DNA of 64,000 nucleotides, from positions 1 through 64,000 of the forward strand of contig JAFYZW010000006.1 in NCBI GenBank assembly GCA_017548545.1, in the 5' to 3' direction. The notes under the pieces were generated by a model. The model was not told the origin of the DNA and did not search any database. It saw only the letters and a program-made list of their open reading frames with translations. The stretch's first letter is position 1. Each line of letters opens with the position of its first letter. This document shows positions 7,793-16,745 of this stretch, in pieces. A program made the position numbers and the translations under genes. This stretch comes from Bacteroidales bacterium (GTDB lineage: Bacteria > Bacteroidota > Bacteroidia > Bacteroidales > UBA3663).

Positions 7793-9664
7793 CTATTTCT
7801 TTTTCTTGTAATCGGTATATTGCAGCGTCGAACTTCGCCGCATACTCTCTTCGGCGAATTTTCGTCGTCCGGAGATCTTGCCATTCAAATACTTCTCAAT
7901 GACCAAGGTGCCGATAGGCACACCGAACGTGGCTCCGAAACCGCCATTCTCGACGAAGCAGCAAACAGCAATCTTGGGTTGATTCATGGGTGCAAAGCCC
8001 ATGAAGACCGAATGGTCTTTTCCGTGAGGGTTCTGCGCCGTACCGGTCTTACCACACAAATCGATACCCTCGGGATCAAGGTTGCCACTACGTCTGACGG
8101 TACCGTTCACCGCCGCCGCTCGCATGCCCTTGACGATCCATTCGTAATGCCTCGAACTAATGTTCGTCTTGTGCTGGATTCTGAACGTATCAGGGATCAG
8201 GGTGTCCTGTATCGAATGTATGACATGGGGCGTGTAGTAATACCCTCGATTGGCAATCGTTGCAGCCAGGTTGGCAATCTGCAAAGGCGTCGCCAGGATT
8301 TCGCCCTGACCGATGGAAATCGAGATGATGCTGATGGGTTTCCAATCCTCGGTACGGAGCATCTTGTTGTAATAGGCAGGGTTGGGAATGAATCCGCGTA
8401 TCTCGCCCGGCAGGTCAATGCCTAGCCTGTATCCATAGCCCATCGAAACCATGTAGTTCTTCCATGCCTCGAACGCCTCCTGGATATTCTTGTACTTCCT
8501 GTTATTGAGGATATTCACCAGACACCAGCCAAAATAACCATTACAGGAACCGGCGATGGCGGGGACGATCGACCACGAGGCGATGCCATCGTGGCAGCCC
8601 ATCCTAAAACGTCCCATCACGAAACCGCCACGGCAGGGCAACAACGTCTCGGGGGTAATGGCTCCATCTTCCAGGCCGATCAGGCCCTGGGTGGGTTTGA
8701 ACGTCGAACCTGGTGGATAGGCCGCCGAAATGGTTCGGTCGAGCAATGGTTTGTACGGATTGTCGAGCAACTCCTTGTAGTGCTTGCCTCGCTGTCGGCC
8801 TGCAAGCAGACTTGGGTCGTAGGTCGGACTGGAAACCATGGCCAGAATCTCTCCCGAGGCAGGTTCAATGGCAACCAGGGCACCAATCTTATTCACCATC
8901 AGACTTTCGGCATAAGCCTGCAAGTCAGCATCTATCGAAAGGGTCAGGTTATGTCCCGCTTTGGGAATGACGTCATACTTGCCGTCTTCGTAATGTCCTT
9001 TGATGCGACCATGGGCATCGCGCAGCAGAATCTCCTTCCCCTTGATGCCTCGCAGGTACTTCTCGTAGCTTTTCTCCACACCCAGGTCACCCGTGTAGTC
9101 ACCTCGCTGGTAATAGTCATCTCGTTGGATCTCCTTAGGCGTTACCTCTCGGATATTTCCCAGGATGTGGGGCGCTACCGACCGCATATATTGGCGAATG
9201 GTACGCGGACGAATCTCAAACCCGCGATACTTGTACATCCTCTCCTGCAGCTTGGCATAGTCCTCGACACTCAGCTGTGTGGCGAAGGTCTGTTGCGTGT
9301 AGCTCGAATAACCCTTGTTGCGTCTGGGGTCCTTGATTTCCACCATTCGCTCATCGAAAACTTCCCGTGTGATACCCAGCGTATTGCAAAGGTCAAGGGT
9401 GTCAAGGTCCTTCACCTCGCGCATCGTCACCACCAGGTCGTAGGCAGGCTGGTTATATACCAGCAGGTTGCCGTTGCGATCGTAGATTTGTCCACGAGCC
9501 GGATAGATGGTCTTGGTAAGGAACGCATTGTTGCGCGCCATGGCTTGGTACTTGTCGTCCACAATCTGAAGGTTGAACAAACGTATGATGTAAACGAGGA
9601 AGATCAGCAGAACCAATCCTCCTATTACAAAACGACGTTTTTCAAGTTCAAAATTGTGTTGCAT
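7793..9664 (-). CDS. mrdA: Penicillin-binding protein 2 (elongation transpeptidase)
   Basis: 623 residues. One N-terminal membrane anchor (about residues 12-31), a dimerisation/pedestal domain, then the transpeptidase domain with all three active-site motifs: S320-TFK-323, S373-C-N375 and K539-T-G541. It cross-links peptidoglycan made by RodA in the elongasome. It lies 5 bp after mreD and 27 bp before rodA, the classical order. Confidence 0.95.
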   Translation of the reverse strand: MQHNFELEKRRFVIGGLVLLIFLVYIIRLFNLQIVDDKYQAMARNNAFLTKTIYPARGQIYDRNGNLLVYNQPAYDLVVTMREVKDLDTLDLCNTLGITREVFDERMVEIKDPRRNKGYSSYTQQTFATQLSVEDYAKLQERMYKYRGFEIRPRTIRQYMRSVAPHILGNIREVTPKEIQRDDYYQRGDYTGDLGVEKSYEKYLRGIKGKEILLRDAHGRIKGHYEDGKYDVIPKAGHNLTLSIDADLQAYAESLMVNKIGALVAIEPASGEILAMVSSPTYDPSLLAGRQRGKHYKELLDNPYKPLLDRTISAAYPPGSTFKPTQGLIGLEDGAITPETLLPCRGGFVMGRFRMGCHDGIASWSIVPAIAGSCNGYFGWCLVNILNNRKYKNIQEAFEAWKNYMVSMGYGYRLGIDLPGEIRGFIPNPAYYNKMLRTEDWKPISIISISIGQGEILATPLQIANLAATIANRGYYYTPHVIHSIQDTLIPDTFRIQHKTNISSRHYEWIVKGMRAAAVNGTVRRSGNLDPEGIDLCGKTGTAQNPHGKDHSVFMGFAPMNQPKIAVCCFVENGGFGATFGVPIGTLVIEKYLNGKISGRRKFAEESMRRSSTLQYTDYKKKK

Positions 9665-9669
9665 GAAAG

Positions 9670-10164
9670 TTATTTCTTCGACGCAGCGAACTCAAAGGCC
9701 ATACAGAAGCCGAATGTCAGACCCACGCTGATCAGCACTTTGACCAGCAGGACGGGGAAGTTGAACAACGTAAACGATTCGATGATATAGAGCAGCAGGC
9801 AGTGCAAGGCAATGATCGACAAAGAGAAACGTGCAAAGGCCGAGAGACCGATCTGCTGCATCGTCACCATGCCGCTCTTGAATTCAGGATCATCGTTGTA
9901 AAGATGAAGTATCACATCGCGCAGGGCCATGACCGTGACGGCTGTCAGCGAATGCATTCCAGGTGTGTTGCAAAAGATATCGACCACAAAACCCACCAGG
10001 AAACCCATGACAATCTGCAGCACGCGGTTGATCTCAACCGGAGCTTTCAGCAGGGCAATGACATACACCAACGCCACACCGCCGAATAGCGACAAGTGGT
10101 TAAAGAGCAGTACCTGCAGCACCACCGCCAATAGTAGCCATAAGATATATAGAAGGATGCTCAT
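9670..10164 (-). CDS. mreD: Rod shape-determining membrane protein MreD
   Basis: 164 residues, almost entirely hydrophobic with about five predicted membrane segments, starting MSILLYILWLLLAVVLQVLL. Sequence conservation of MreD is low, so the call rests mainly on size, topology and its place between mreC (33 bp upstream) and PBP2 (5 bp downstream). MreD is an inner-membrane partner of MreC in the elongasome. Confidence 0.88.
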   Translation of the reverse strand: MSILLYILWLLLAVVLQVLLFNHLSLFGGVALVYVIALLKAPVEINRVLQIVMGFLVGFVVDIFCNTPGMHSLTAVTVMALRDVILHLYNDDPEFKSGMVTMQQIGLSAFARFSLSIIALHCLLLYIIESFTLFNFPVLLVKVLISVGLTFGFCMAFEFAASKK

Positions 10165-10197
10165 CTAACATTAAATAGTTTGAACAAAAGCATTACA

Positions 10198-11040
10198 CTA
10201 TGGTTTCTCGGAGGTCCCGACCGATGCCTGGAGCTGATCGCGCTCGGCCTGTTCTTCATTGAAGATCACATGGACAGCGTTCAGCCGGTTGAAGTTCGAG
10301 AACAACTCAATCTGCAGGGTCAGGAAACTGCCACCACCATCAAAAGTGTTGACAATGCGCCCCACAGGGATGTCCTTCGGGAACGACGACGTATAGCCCG
10401 TAGTCACAATGGTATCTCCATTGCTGTAATCCACATTGCGCGGCAGGTCCTCAAAGACCGCATACCGGCTGTCCTTCCCATCCCACACCAACGATCCGAA
10501 TGCTTCGGTATTCTTCAGCATGACCGAAAGACGAAGCTTGGGATTGAGCACACTGAGCACGAGAGAATAATGTTCCGAGACGTTGGCCACAATGCCGATC
10601 ACGCCATTCTGGTCGGTCACGCCAAGGTCCTGATGCACTCCGTCGGCAGCACCTTTGTCGAGGGTGATGTAGTTCTCGGCCTGGTTGATGCTGTTGCCCA
10701 CCACGTGGGCTATCAGATATCGATACTGATGCTTGGCCGAATCCTCCCTGTAGATACCCTGGTCCTGATACTCTTGCAAAAGCTGACGCAAAGCCTGGTT
10801 TTCTGCCTCAAGCACACCTGCACGCTCCAGCATCTCATCATTGGTCTGACGCAGTCCGAAATATCCGGTCACATTGCTCTGCACGTCATAGATATTGGCC
10901 GTGATGAAATTGGCACTGCCGAACCAGATGCTCCGATGATACGGGTTGGTCTGGCATAGCAGCACTATGCTTAGAATTGCCAAAAACAGCCACGTAAACC
11001 ACGGGCTGTTCTTGGTGATGAAGCGTATCAGATTCTCCAT
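10198..11040 (-). CDS. mreC: Rod shape-determining protein MreC
   Basis: 280 residues: one N-terminal membrane helix (about residues 12-30), a coiled coil (around residues 65-90, rich in E/L/Q), then the MreC beta-domain (VVGNSINQAENYITLDKG, GVIGIVANVSEHYS, VGRIVNTFDGGGSFL). MreC is periplasmic, binds PBP2 and activates RodA-PBP2. 24 bp downstream of mreB. Confidence 0.92.
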   Translation of the reverse strand: MENLIRFITKNSPWFTWLFLAILSIVLLCQTNPYHRSIWFGSANFITANIYDVQSNVTGYFGLRQTNDEMLERAGVLEAENQALRQLLQEYQDQGIYREDSAKHQYRYLIAHVVGNSINQAENYITLDKGAADGVHQDLGVTDQNGVIGIVANVSEHYSLVLSVLNPKLRLSVMLKNTEAFGSLVWDGKDSRYAVFEDLPRNVDYSNGDTIVTTGYTSSFPKDIPVGRIVNTFDGGGSFLTLQIELFSNFNRLNAVHVIFNEEQAERDQLQASVGTSEKP

Positions 11041-11064
11041 AATTCAAATGGATCTGACAAGCTA

Positions 11065-12078
11065 TTAGCGAATAAGGAATGGGAATCGGTCGATGTTCTG
11101 AAGTGCAATACCTACACCCTTGGCCACGCTGAGAAGCGGATCCTCGGCTACGTGGAAAGGAATACCGATCTTATCCTGCAGGCGCTTGTCAAGGCCGCGA
11201 AGCAGGGCACCACCACCGGCCAGGTAGATACCATTGCGCACAATGTCGGCATAAAGCTCGGGAGGCGTCTGCTCCAGTCCGGTGAGCACAGCAGCCTCAA
11301 TCTTCGAAATCGACTTCTCGATGCAGTGAGCAATCTCCTGATAGCTGACAGGCACCTCCATCGGGAGAGCAGTCATACGGTTCGGGCCACGTACAACAAA
11401 GTCTTCAGGCGGGTTGTCAAGCACGGTAAGGGCCGAACCTACGTTGAACTTGATCTGCTCAGCGGTAGGAACACCCACTTTGATGTTGTGCTGACGGCTC
11501 ATGTACTCCATGATGTCCTGTGTCAGGTCATTACCGGCAATGCGGATGGAGTTGTTGGTCACAAGGCCACCGAGCGAAATGACGGCAATCTCGGTCGAAC
11601 CACCACCGATATCCACCACCATGTTTCCTTCCGGCGCGAGGACGTCGATGCCGATACCGATGGCTGCTGCCATGGGTTCATAGAGCATATACACATCGCG
11701 GCCACCTGCATGTTCGCTGGAGTCGCGAACGGCACGCAGTTCGACTTCGGTCGAACCTGATGGCACACCCACTACCATGCGGAGCTGTGGGGTGAAGAAA
11801 TGACGGCTGCTGAATGCCATCTTGACCATGCCGCGGATCATCTGCTCGGCGGCATTGAAGTCGGCGATTACACCGTCGCGGAGTGGACGTACGGTACGTA
11901 TGTTGGCTGGAGTCTTTCCCTCCATCTGCTGAGCCTTATGGCCTACGGCAATCATCTTCTCACCCTCAAGGGCGACGATTGATGGTGCGTTCACCACAAT
12001 CTTGCCACCGTGAATGATGACGGTGTTGGCCGTACCGAGGTCGATGGCGACCTCCTGGGTTAAATTGAAAAATCCCAT
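11065..12078 (-). CDS. mreB: Actin-like cell-shape protein MreB
   Basis: 337 residues of the bacterial actin family. Nucleotide-binding motifs are seen: AIDLGTANT (phosphate 1), VVDIGGGSTEIAVISLGG (phosphate 2) and GIYLAGGGALLRGLD (adenosine). MreB forms membrane-bound filaments that steer the elongasome. First of the five shape genes; 44 bp after the stop of the purH-like gene, so the operon is probably read from the promoter upstream of purH. Confidence 0.96.
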   Translation of the reverse strand: MGFFNLTQEVAIDLGTANTVIIHGGKIVVNAPSIVALEGEKMIAVGHKAQQMEGKTPANIRTVRPLRDGVIADFNAAEQMIRGMVKMAFSSRHFFTPQLRMVVGVPSGSTEVELRAVRDSSEHAGGRDVYMLYEPMAAAIGIGIDVLAPEGNMVVDIGGGSTEIAVISLGGLVTNNSIRIAGNDLTQDIMEYMSRQHNIKVGVPTAEQIKFNVGSALTVLDNPPEDFVVRGPNRMTALPMEVPVSYQEIAHCIEKSISKIEAAVLTGLEQTPPELYADIVRNGIYLAGGGALLRGLDKRLQDKIGIPFHVAEDPLLSVAKGVGIALQNIDRFPFLIR

Positions 12079-12122
12079 TCTTTTGCTTAACGGATTAAGT
12101 TATGTTGTTTACGTTTGACGAA

Positions 12123-12722
12123 TTACTTCTGTTGTACGAACCATGCATGGATGGCGGTATCGTAATGGCTACTTACGCCGAAAGCCTGTTCGGCAAAGCT
12201 CAGGCGATCCTCGTAGTCGCTCACGGCGCCCTTGCTCTTGAGCATCTCGGCCAACTGCTGATACTGTGCCTTGCTGGCCACGATGATCACATCCTTGAAG
12301 TTCTTGGCTGCTGCACGGATGAGCGAGATGCCTCCGATGTCGATCTTCTCGATGATGCTCTGGAAATCGGCGCCGCTGGCTACCGTGTCCTCAAAAGGAT
12401 AGAGATCCACGATGACGAGGTCAATCTCGGGAATGGCATACTTCGCCATCTGCTCCTTGTCGCCCTCATTGTCACGACGGCCAAGGATGCCACCGAAAAC
12501 CTTTGGGTGAAGGGTCTTTACACGACCGCCCAGGATCGATGGATAAGTGGTGAGGTCTTCTACTGCATCGCAGGGAACACCAAGTCCTTCGATAAACTTC
12601 TGCGTGCCTCCCGTCGAAAGCAGTTTCACGCCATTGGCATGAAGCATCTTGATAATCTCGTCCAGGCCATCCTTATGAAATACCGACACAAGTGCGGTCT
12701 TGATTTTCTTCTGATCACTCAT
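12123..12722 (-). CDS. purH: Stand-alone IMP cyclohydrolase (PurH N-terminal domain)
   Basis: 199 residues starting MSDQKKIKTALVSVFHKDGL. The whole MGS-like/IMP cyclohydrolase domain is present (LLSTGGT, TTYPSILGGRVKTLHPK, IDIGGISLIRAAAKN), closing FAICAR to IMP, the last step of purine synthesis. The usual bifunctional PurH continues for about 300 more residues as AICAR transformylase. Here it ends in a TAA right after SSHYDTAIHAWFVQQK, and the 44 bp before mreB hold no remnant. The transformylase must come from another gene. The ATG at 12722 was chosen over an upstream in-frame ATG because the promoter lies in between. Confidence 0.85.
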   Translation of the reverse strand: MSDQKKIKTALVSVFHKDGLDEIIKMLHANGVKLLSTGGTQKFIEGLGVPCDAVEDLTTYPSILGGRVKTLHPKVFGGILGRRDNEGDKEQMAKYAIPEIDLVIVDLYPFEDTVASGADFQSIIEKIDIGGISLIRAAAKNFKDVIIVASKAQYQQLAEMLKSKGAVSDYEDRLSFAEQAFGVSSHYDTAIHAWFVQQK

Positions 12723-12745
12723 ATTTCTTTGAATCAATATATATT

Positions 12746-14632
12746 TCATTTTTGCGGCGCAAATATAGTAAAAATTTTTGAAATGCAATCATTTTTGCAC
12801 CCAAATTTTAAAATAAATTTTCGATTTCCTATTTTTAGCTGCAATTCCTGCCCGATGATGTAGTTTTCTTCGAGCAGTTTTTCGGGTTGCGGATTGAGGT
12901 ATCGCGGGCACTGTCCGAAGGCATATTTCAGGCAGTGTTTCATCTGCATCACTGTTCCTTCCTTATTTGGCTGTAGTTCAAAGGCATCCAGGACGTTTTC
13001 AACCTGCATTTCCCGATAGGTTTCACGGGCCTTTTCGTTCATCACATTTGCCAGGAAATCGGTGGGCAGAATACCCCTTGCATCGAGCATTTCGGCACGT
13101 GCCTTGTAATCGGGGATTTTGAATGCTTTGCGAACTTCACTTTGCATTTTCAAGCGTGTTTCGAGCAATTTCTGCACGCACAAACGCCGCAATTCGCCCA
13201 ATTTCGACGAGGGGACGAACCACTGCTCGCCCTCCACTTCAATCCTGCGCATCGCAAATGGTGTGCCTCCCAATTTGCCCAGTTGCTTCTCGATATTCTC
13301 CTTTTGCGAACGTTCCGCCAGCTCAAAAGGCCCCTCCAGCTCGACGCTGGCTTCTACGCCATCACTGCACATCATGCGCTCCACAATCTTCCCCTGACTT
13401 GCCATGTAATGGATATCTACAGGCAGGGCGCGCTTGGCCGACGGCTTGCTCAAAAACTGCTCGAACGCCACATCCAGGTTCCTATACACCGTTTGTCCCG
13501 TTTTCAGCTGTCGGCACACCTGCACGCCCTCCAGCGGGAAACAGGCGTTCGAAGCTGCCTCGTAGCGATTGAGCCTGAATCCCTGCTGCCCCACGGCCAG
13601 TCCGTCCCCATTATGAAGAGTGTCGGCCATGAGGTCGATGACGAAACTGTCGCGGTTGACCTTCGCAATCGTTCCCACCTTCTCCCCCATCGACTTGGGG
13701 CTTTCGAAGTTCCACATCGGCTCGCGCTTGCCTTCGGCGAAATAGGAAGTGAACCCGCGATTGAAGCTCTTCTCCAGTCGTGGCTCGAAGGTGTAGGTCG
13801 TCACCCCGTCGCTGATGTGTCTGATGTCATCGCGTCGTTCGAAGATCTGGTCAATCAACCGGCGATAATAGGCCGTCACATTCTTCACATACGTCATTTC
13901 CTTGAGCCGCCCTTCAATCTTCAGCGACGTCACCCCCGCATCGATGAGTTGTTCGATGTACGCCGAGCGATTCATGTCGCGCAGCGACAGGAGATGGCGC
14001 TGACGTGCCAGCAGCTTGTCGCCTTTCGAACTCAGCAGGTCCATCGGCAGACGGCAGGGCTGGGCACATTCCCCGCGATTGGCCGAACGTCCGGTCAGGG
14101 CAGCACTCAGATAACATTGCCCGCTGATGCACACGCACAGCGCGCCATGCACGAAGCACTCCAGTTCCACGTCGGGCACAGCCTCGTGGATGGCTCGTAT
14201 CTCGTCTATGCTCAGCTCACGTGCCATCACCACACGCGTCATTCCCAAATCGCGGAACAGACGCGTCCGCTCGATGGTGCGCGCATCGGTCTGTGTCGAG
14301 GCATGCAGTTCGATGGGTGGCAGGTTCATCTGCAACAGGCCCAGGTCCTGCACAATCAGCGCATCCACACCCGCTTCATAGAGCTGCCATGTCATCTTCT
14401 CGGCTTCGGCAAGCTCGCGATCGGTGAGGATGGTATTCAAGGCCACAAGGGTCCTTGCCCCATACTGATGACCATACAGGGCAAGGCGTTCGATATCCTC
14501 TATCGAATTGTGTGCTGCCGCACGTGCGCTGAAGGCGGGCGCACCGATATAGACGGCATCAGCGCCATGGTTGAAGGCCTCGATACCGATCTCCGCCGTT
14601 CGTGCTGGAGCAAGTAGTTCAATCTTATGCAT
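12746..14632 (-). CDS. U32 family peptidase / RlhA-like tRNA-rRNA hydroxylation protein
   Basis: 628 residues. N-terminal TIM-barrel-like U32 domain (ELLAPARTAEIGIEAFNHGADAVYIG) and the cysteine motif (ECFVHGALC, SGQCYLS, ANRGECAQPCR) that holds an iron-sulfur cluster in this family. A C-terminal domain ends near FAFGQCPRYLNPQPEK-type sequence. U32 members hydroxylate rRNA (RlhA) or tRNA (TrhP) using prephenate; older annotations call them collagenases. Its last codons overlap the promoter region of the downstream purH-like gene. Which RNA is the substrate cannot be read from the sequence. Confidence 0.85.
   Translation of the reverse strand: MHKIELLAPARTAEIGIEAFNHGADAVYIGAPAFSARAAAHNSIEDIERLALYGHQYGARTLVALNTILTDRELAEAEKMTWQLYEAGVDALIVQDLGLLQMNLPPIELHASTQTDARTIERTRLFRDLGMTRVVMARELSIDEIRAIHEAVPDVELECFVHGALCVCISGQCYLSAALTGRSANRGECAQPCRLPMDLLSSKGDKLLARQRHLLSLRDMNRSAYIEQLIDAGVTSLKIEGRLKEMTYVKNVTAYYRRLIDQIFERRDDIRHISDGVTTYTFEPRLEKSFNRGFTSYFAEGKREPMWNFESPKSMGEKVGTIAKVNRDSFVIDLMADTLHNGDGLAVGQQGFRLNRYEAASNACFPLEGVQVCRQLKTGQTVYRNLDVAFEQFLSKPSAKRALPVDIHYMASQGKIVERMMCSDGVEASVELEGPFELAERSQKENIEKQLGKLGGTPFAMRRIEVEGEQWFVPSSKLGELRRLCVQKLLETRLKMQSEVRKAFKIPDYKARAEMLDARGILPTDFLANVMNEKARETYREMQVENVLDAFELQPNKEGTVMQMKHCLKYAFGQCPRYLNPQPEKLLEENYIIGQELQLKIGNRKFILKFGCKNDCISKIFTIFAPQK
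12760..12789 (-). promoter_or_regulatory. Promoter of the purH-mre-rod operon, inside the U32 coding end
   Basis: Minus-strand -7 box TATATTTG at 12760-12767, with a TTG at 12786-12788 about 19 bp upstream, 38 bp before the purH start. It overlaps the last codons of the U32 gene, so that gene's 3' end is also promoter DNA. Confidence 0.7.
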
Positions 14633-14693
14633 TTCCTACGCTGATGACTAGATATTCTTCGTTTTTGTTAGCGTTTCATCGAAAAGGTCGCCG

Positions 14694-14701
14694 CAAAGAT
14701 A
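14694..14701 (-). promoter_or_regulatory. -7 box for the U32 peptidase gene
   Basis: TATCTTTG on the minus strand, 62 bp upstream of the U32 start. It lies in a 204-bp divergent intergenic region that also serves the symporter gene. Confidence 0.55.
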
Positions 14702-14764
14702 AGCTTTTTTCATCGTATTACCCATTTTTTCCGTGATTTTTTTGCAAATATTCTCCAAAGGCTC

Positions 14765-14772
14765 TATCTTTG
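14765..14772 (+). promoter_or_regulatory. -7 box for the BASS symporter gene
   Basis: TATCTTTG on the plus strand with TTTTTTTGC about 20 bp upstream (around 14738-14744). It is 65 bp before the symporter ATG. A short run of near-repeats of CCCTTAAA-like sequence follows at 14799-14826. Confidence 0.6.
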
Positions 14773-14836
14773 CGCTCGAAATTCCTGCAAATATCACCCT
14801 TTAACTCCCCTTAAAAACCCTTAAACGCCCTTATAA

Positions 14837-15823
14837 ATGTTAGATACTCTCCAGGCGATAAGCCGCTTCATGAGCCGATACTGCTCGTGGATTGTCATCG
14901 CCGCCGCCATCCTGAGCGGGTTCTTCCCCAACACCTTCGCCTGGGTGCAGCAGGGGGCACGTCCCTCCATCATTCTCGGTATTATCATGCTCACCATGGG
15001 CTGCACGCTATCCACCGACGACTTCAAGGTGGTGCTGAGCCGTCCCTTCGATATCCTTCTCGGCACCTTGGCCCAGTTCTCCGTCATGCCCTTTGTAGCC
15101 TACGCGCTCACCAAGGTCTTTGCCCTCGACCCCTTCCTGAGTGCCGGCATCATCCTGGTGGGATGTTGTCCGGGTGGAGTATCCAGCAACATCATGTCCT
15201 TCCTCTGCCATGGCGACGTGGCCTTCTCTGTCGGCATGACCACCGTTTCCACCCTCCTTGCTCCCATCGTCACACCCCTCATGGTGCTTTGGTTGGCAGG
15301 TCAGCAGATCGAGGTCGATGCCTTCGGAATGTTCCAGAACATCTGTCTCGTGACCATCCTTCCCGTAACCTTGGGCTGCACGTTCAATTACTTCTTCGGC
15401 CGACGCGAGAACTTCAAGCAGATACAGTCCATTATGCCCGGCATCTCGGTATTCTGCCTGGCGCTCATCGTCGGAGGTGTCATCTACACCGTCCATCCAC
15501 GCCTCGAAGAAAACGGGTTCAATCTTATCGCCCTCACCCTAGCCGTCGTCACCTGCCACAATGGCCTCGGCTACCTGCTGGGCTATCTCATTGGCAAGGC
15601 TGCACGATTCTCGGTCGCCAAACGTCGCACCATCAGCATCGAGGTAGGCATGCAGAATGCCGGCATGGCCACCGTCCTCTCCAGCAACTTCTTTGCCACC
15701 CCTGCCGCCATCGCCGCCAATCCGATGGCTGCCCTCAGCGTCGTCCCCTGCGCCATCTCCTGCGCCTACCACAGCATCTCCGGCACCATCCTCGCCTCGT
15801 TCTTCGCTTCGCAAGATAAATAA
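14837..15823 (+). CDS. Bile acid:sodium symporter (BASS) family transporter
   Basis: 328 residues with about nine to ten membrane segments. The family motif GCCPGGVSSNIMS (sodium-binding/crossover region) and the second NGLGYLLGY-type half motif are present. BASS transporters carry organic anions (bile acids, pantoate, 2-keto acids and others) with sodium across the inner membrane; the substrate here is not evident. The stop codon overlaps the next start (TAATG), so it is translationally coupled to the trmN6-like gene. Confidence 0.85.
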   Translation: MLDTLQAISRFMSRYCSWIVIAAAILSGFFPNTFAWVQQGARPSIILGIIMLTMGCTLSTDDFKVVLSRPFDILLGTLAQFSVMPFVAYALTKVFALDPFLSAGIILVGCCPGGVSSNIMSFLCHGDVAFSVGMTTVSTLLAPIVTPLMVLWLAGQQIEVDAFGMFQNICLVTILPVTLGCTFNYFFGRRENFKQIQSIMPGISVFCLALIVGGVIYTVHPRLEENGFNLIALTLAVVTCHNGLGYLLGYLIGKAARFSVAKRRTISIEVGMQNAGMATVLSSNFFATPAAIAANPMAALSVVPCAISCAYHSISGTILASFFASQDK

Positions 15824-16572
15824 TGTCCTTCCAATTCCGCCTGTTCACCATCCATCAGGATCGATGCGCCATGAAAGTGGGCACCGACGGTGTCCTCTTG
15901 GGCGCATGGTCCGACCTCTCCCACCACTCTCCCGACGCTGCGGAGCGTACTTTCTCCATCCTCGACATCGGCACGGGCACAGGACTCATCTCCCTCATGC
16001 TTGCTCAAAGAGCTGCCGAAACGGGAATGGACTTCCATATCGACGCCGTGGAGATTGACGAAGAGGCTGCCCAGCAAGCACAGGAAAACATCGCAGCATC
16101 CCCCTGGGCCAGTCGCATCAACGTCTTCCCCCTCTCATTGCAGGCCTTCCAGCAGGACGACACCCCTCAGGCTTACGACCTCATCGTTTGCAATCCCCCC
16201 TTCTACAATGCCACCTTGAAGCCCGATGATGCTGGGCGTGCCGTGGCTCGTCACAAGGACGCGCTTCCCGTGTCCGATATCGCCCGATACGCTGCAAATC
16301 GCCTTACCGCCCATGGTCGATTATCCCTCATCTACCCCACCGACTACGATTCCGAAGTGATGACCGCCGCCGTGCTCTGCGGTCTGCATCCCGTCCGCAT
16401 CTGCGACATCCTCACCAAGGTCGGCAAACCCTGCAAGCGCCGCATGGCCGAATACTCTCTCCAAAATGCCCCACTCTCTCGCGAGCAACTCATCATCCGC
16501 AATGCCGAGGGCAAATACACCGATGCCTATCGCTCCCTCACCGCCGATTTCTACCTTCATCTCACCGATTGA
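15823..16572 (+). CDS. tRNA1(Val) (adenine37-N6)-methyltransferase, TrmN6/YfiC family
   Basis: 249 residues. Start MSFQFRLFTIHQDRCAMKVGTDGVLLGAW is typical of YfiC; SAM motif ILDIGTGTGLISLMLAQ; catalytic NPPF in DLIVCNPPFYN, as for N6-adenine methyltransferases. It would methylate A37 of tRNA-Val. Coupled to the upstream transporter by a one-base overlap. No terminator is obvious after it; 60 bp later the rhamnose operon promoter region begins. Confidence 0.87.
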   Translation: MSFQFRLFTIHQDRCAMKVGTDGVLLGAWSDLSHHSPDAAERTFSILDIGTGTGLISLMLAQRAAETGMDFHIDAVEIDEEAAQQAQENIAASPWASRINVFPLSLQAFQQDDTPQAYDLIVCNPPFYNATLKPDDAGRAVARHKDALPVSDIARYAANRLTAHGRLSLIYPTDYDSEVMTAAVLCGLHPVRICDILTKVGKPCKRRMAEYSLQNAPLSREQLIIRNAEGKYTDAYRSLTADFYLHLTD

Positions 16573-16679
16573 CCGCCCTTTATCACCCTTATCTCTCCCA
16601 TTTTATACCCGTATTTTTGTCCAAAAGTAAATAACAATTGTACAAAAGGAGAAATTTTACGTATTTTTATCGCGAATTA

Positions 16680-16711
16680 TTTGTAGAAAAAGACAAAACT
16701 CACTATATTTG
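16680..16711 (+). promoter_or_regulatory. Promoter of the rhamnose operon
   Basis: A textbook Bacteroidales promoter: TTTG at 16680-16683, 20 bp spacer, -7 box TATATTTG at 16704-16711, 35 bp before the rhaB ATG. No regulator gene lies nearby and no clear operator palindrome was found. Confidence 0.8.
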
Positions 16712-16745
16712 CACCCATATAAACACGCAAAAATTCACTTTCCAC

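Noticed and set aside
8591-9790. 399-codon plus-strand frame opposite PBP2
   Set aside because: All three transpeptidase motifs are on the minus strand; this frame is a shadow.
13142-14617. 491-codon plus-strand frame opposite the U32 gene
   Set aside because: The minus-strand protein has the U32 cysteine motif and full-length conservation; the plus-strand peptide has no family features.
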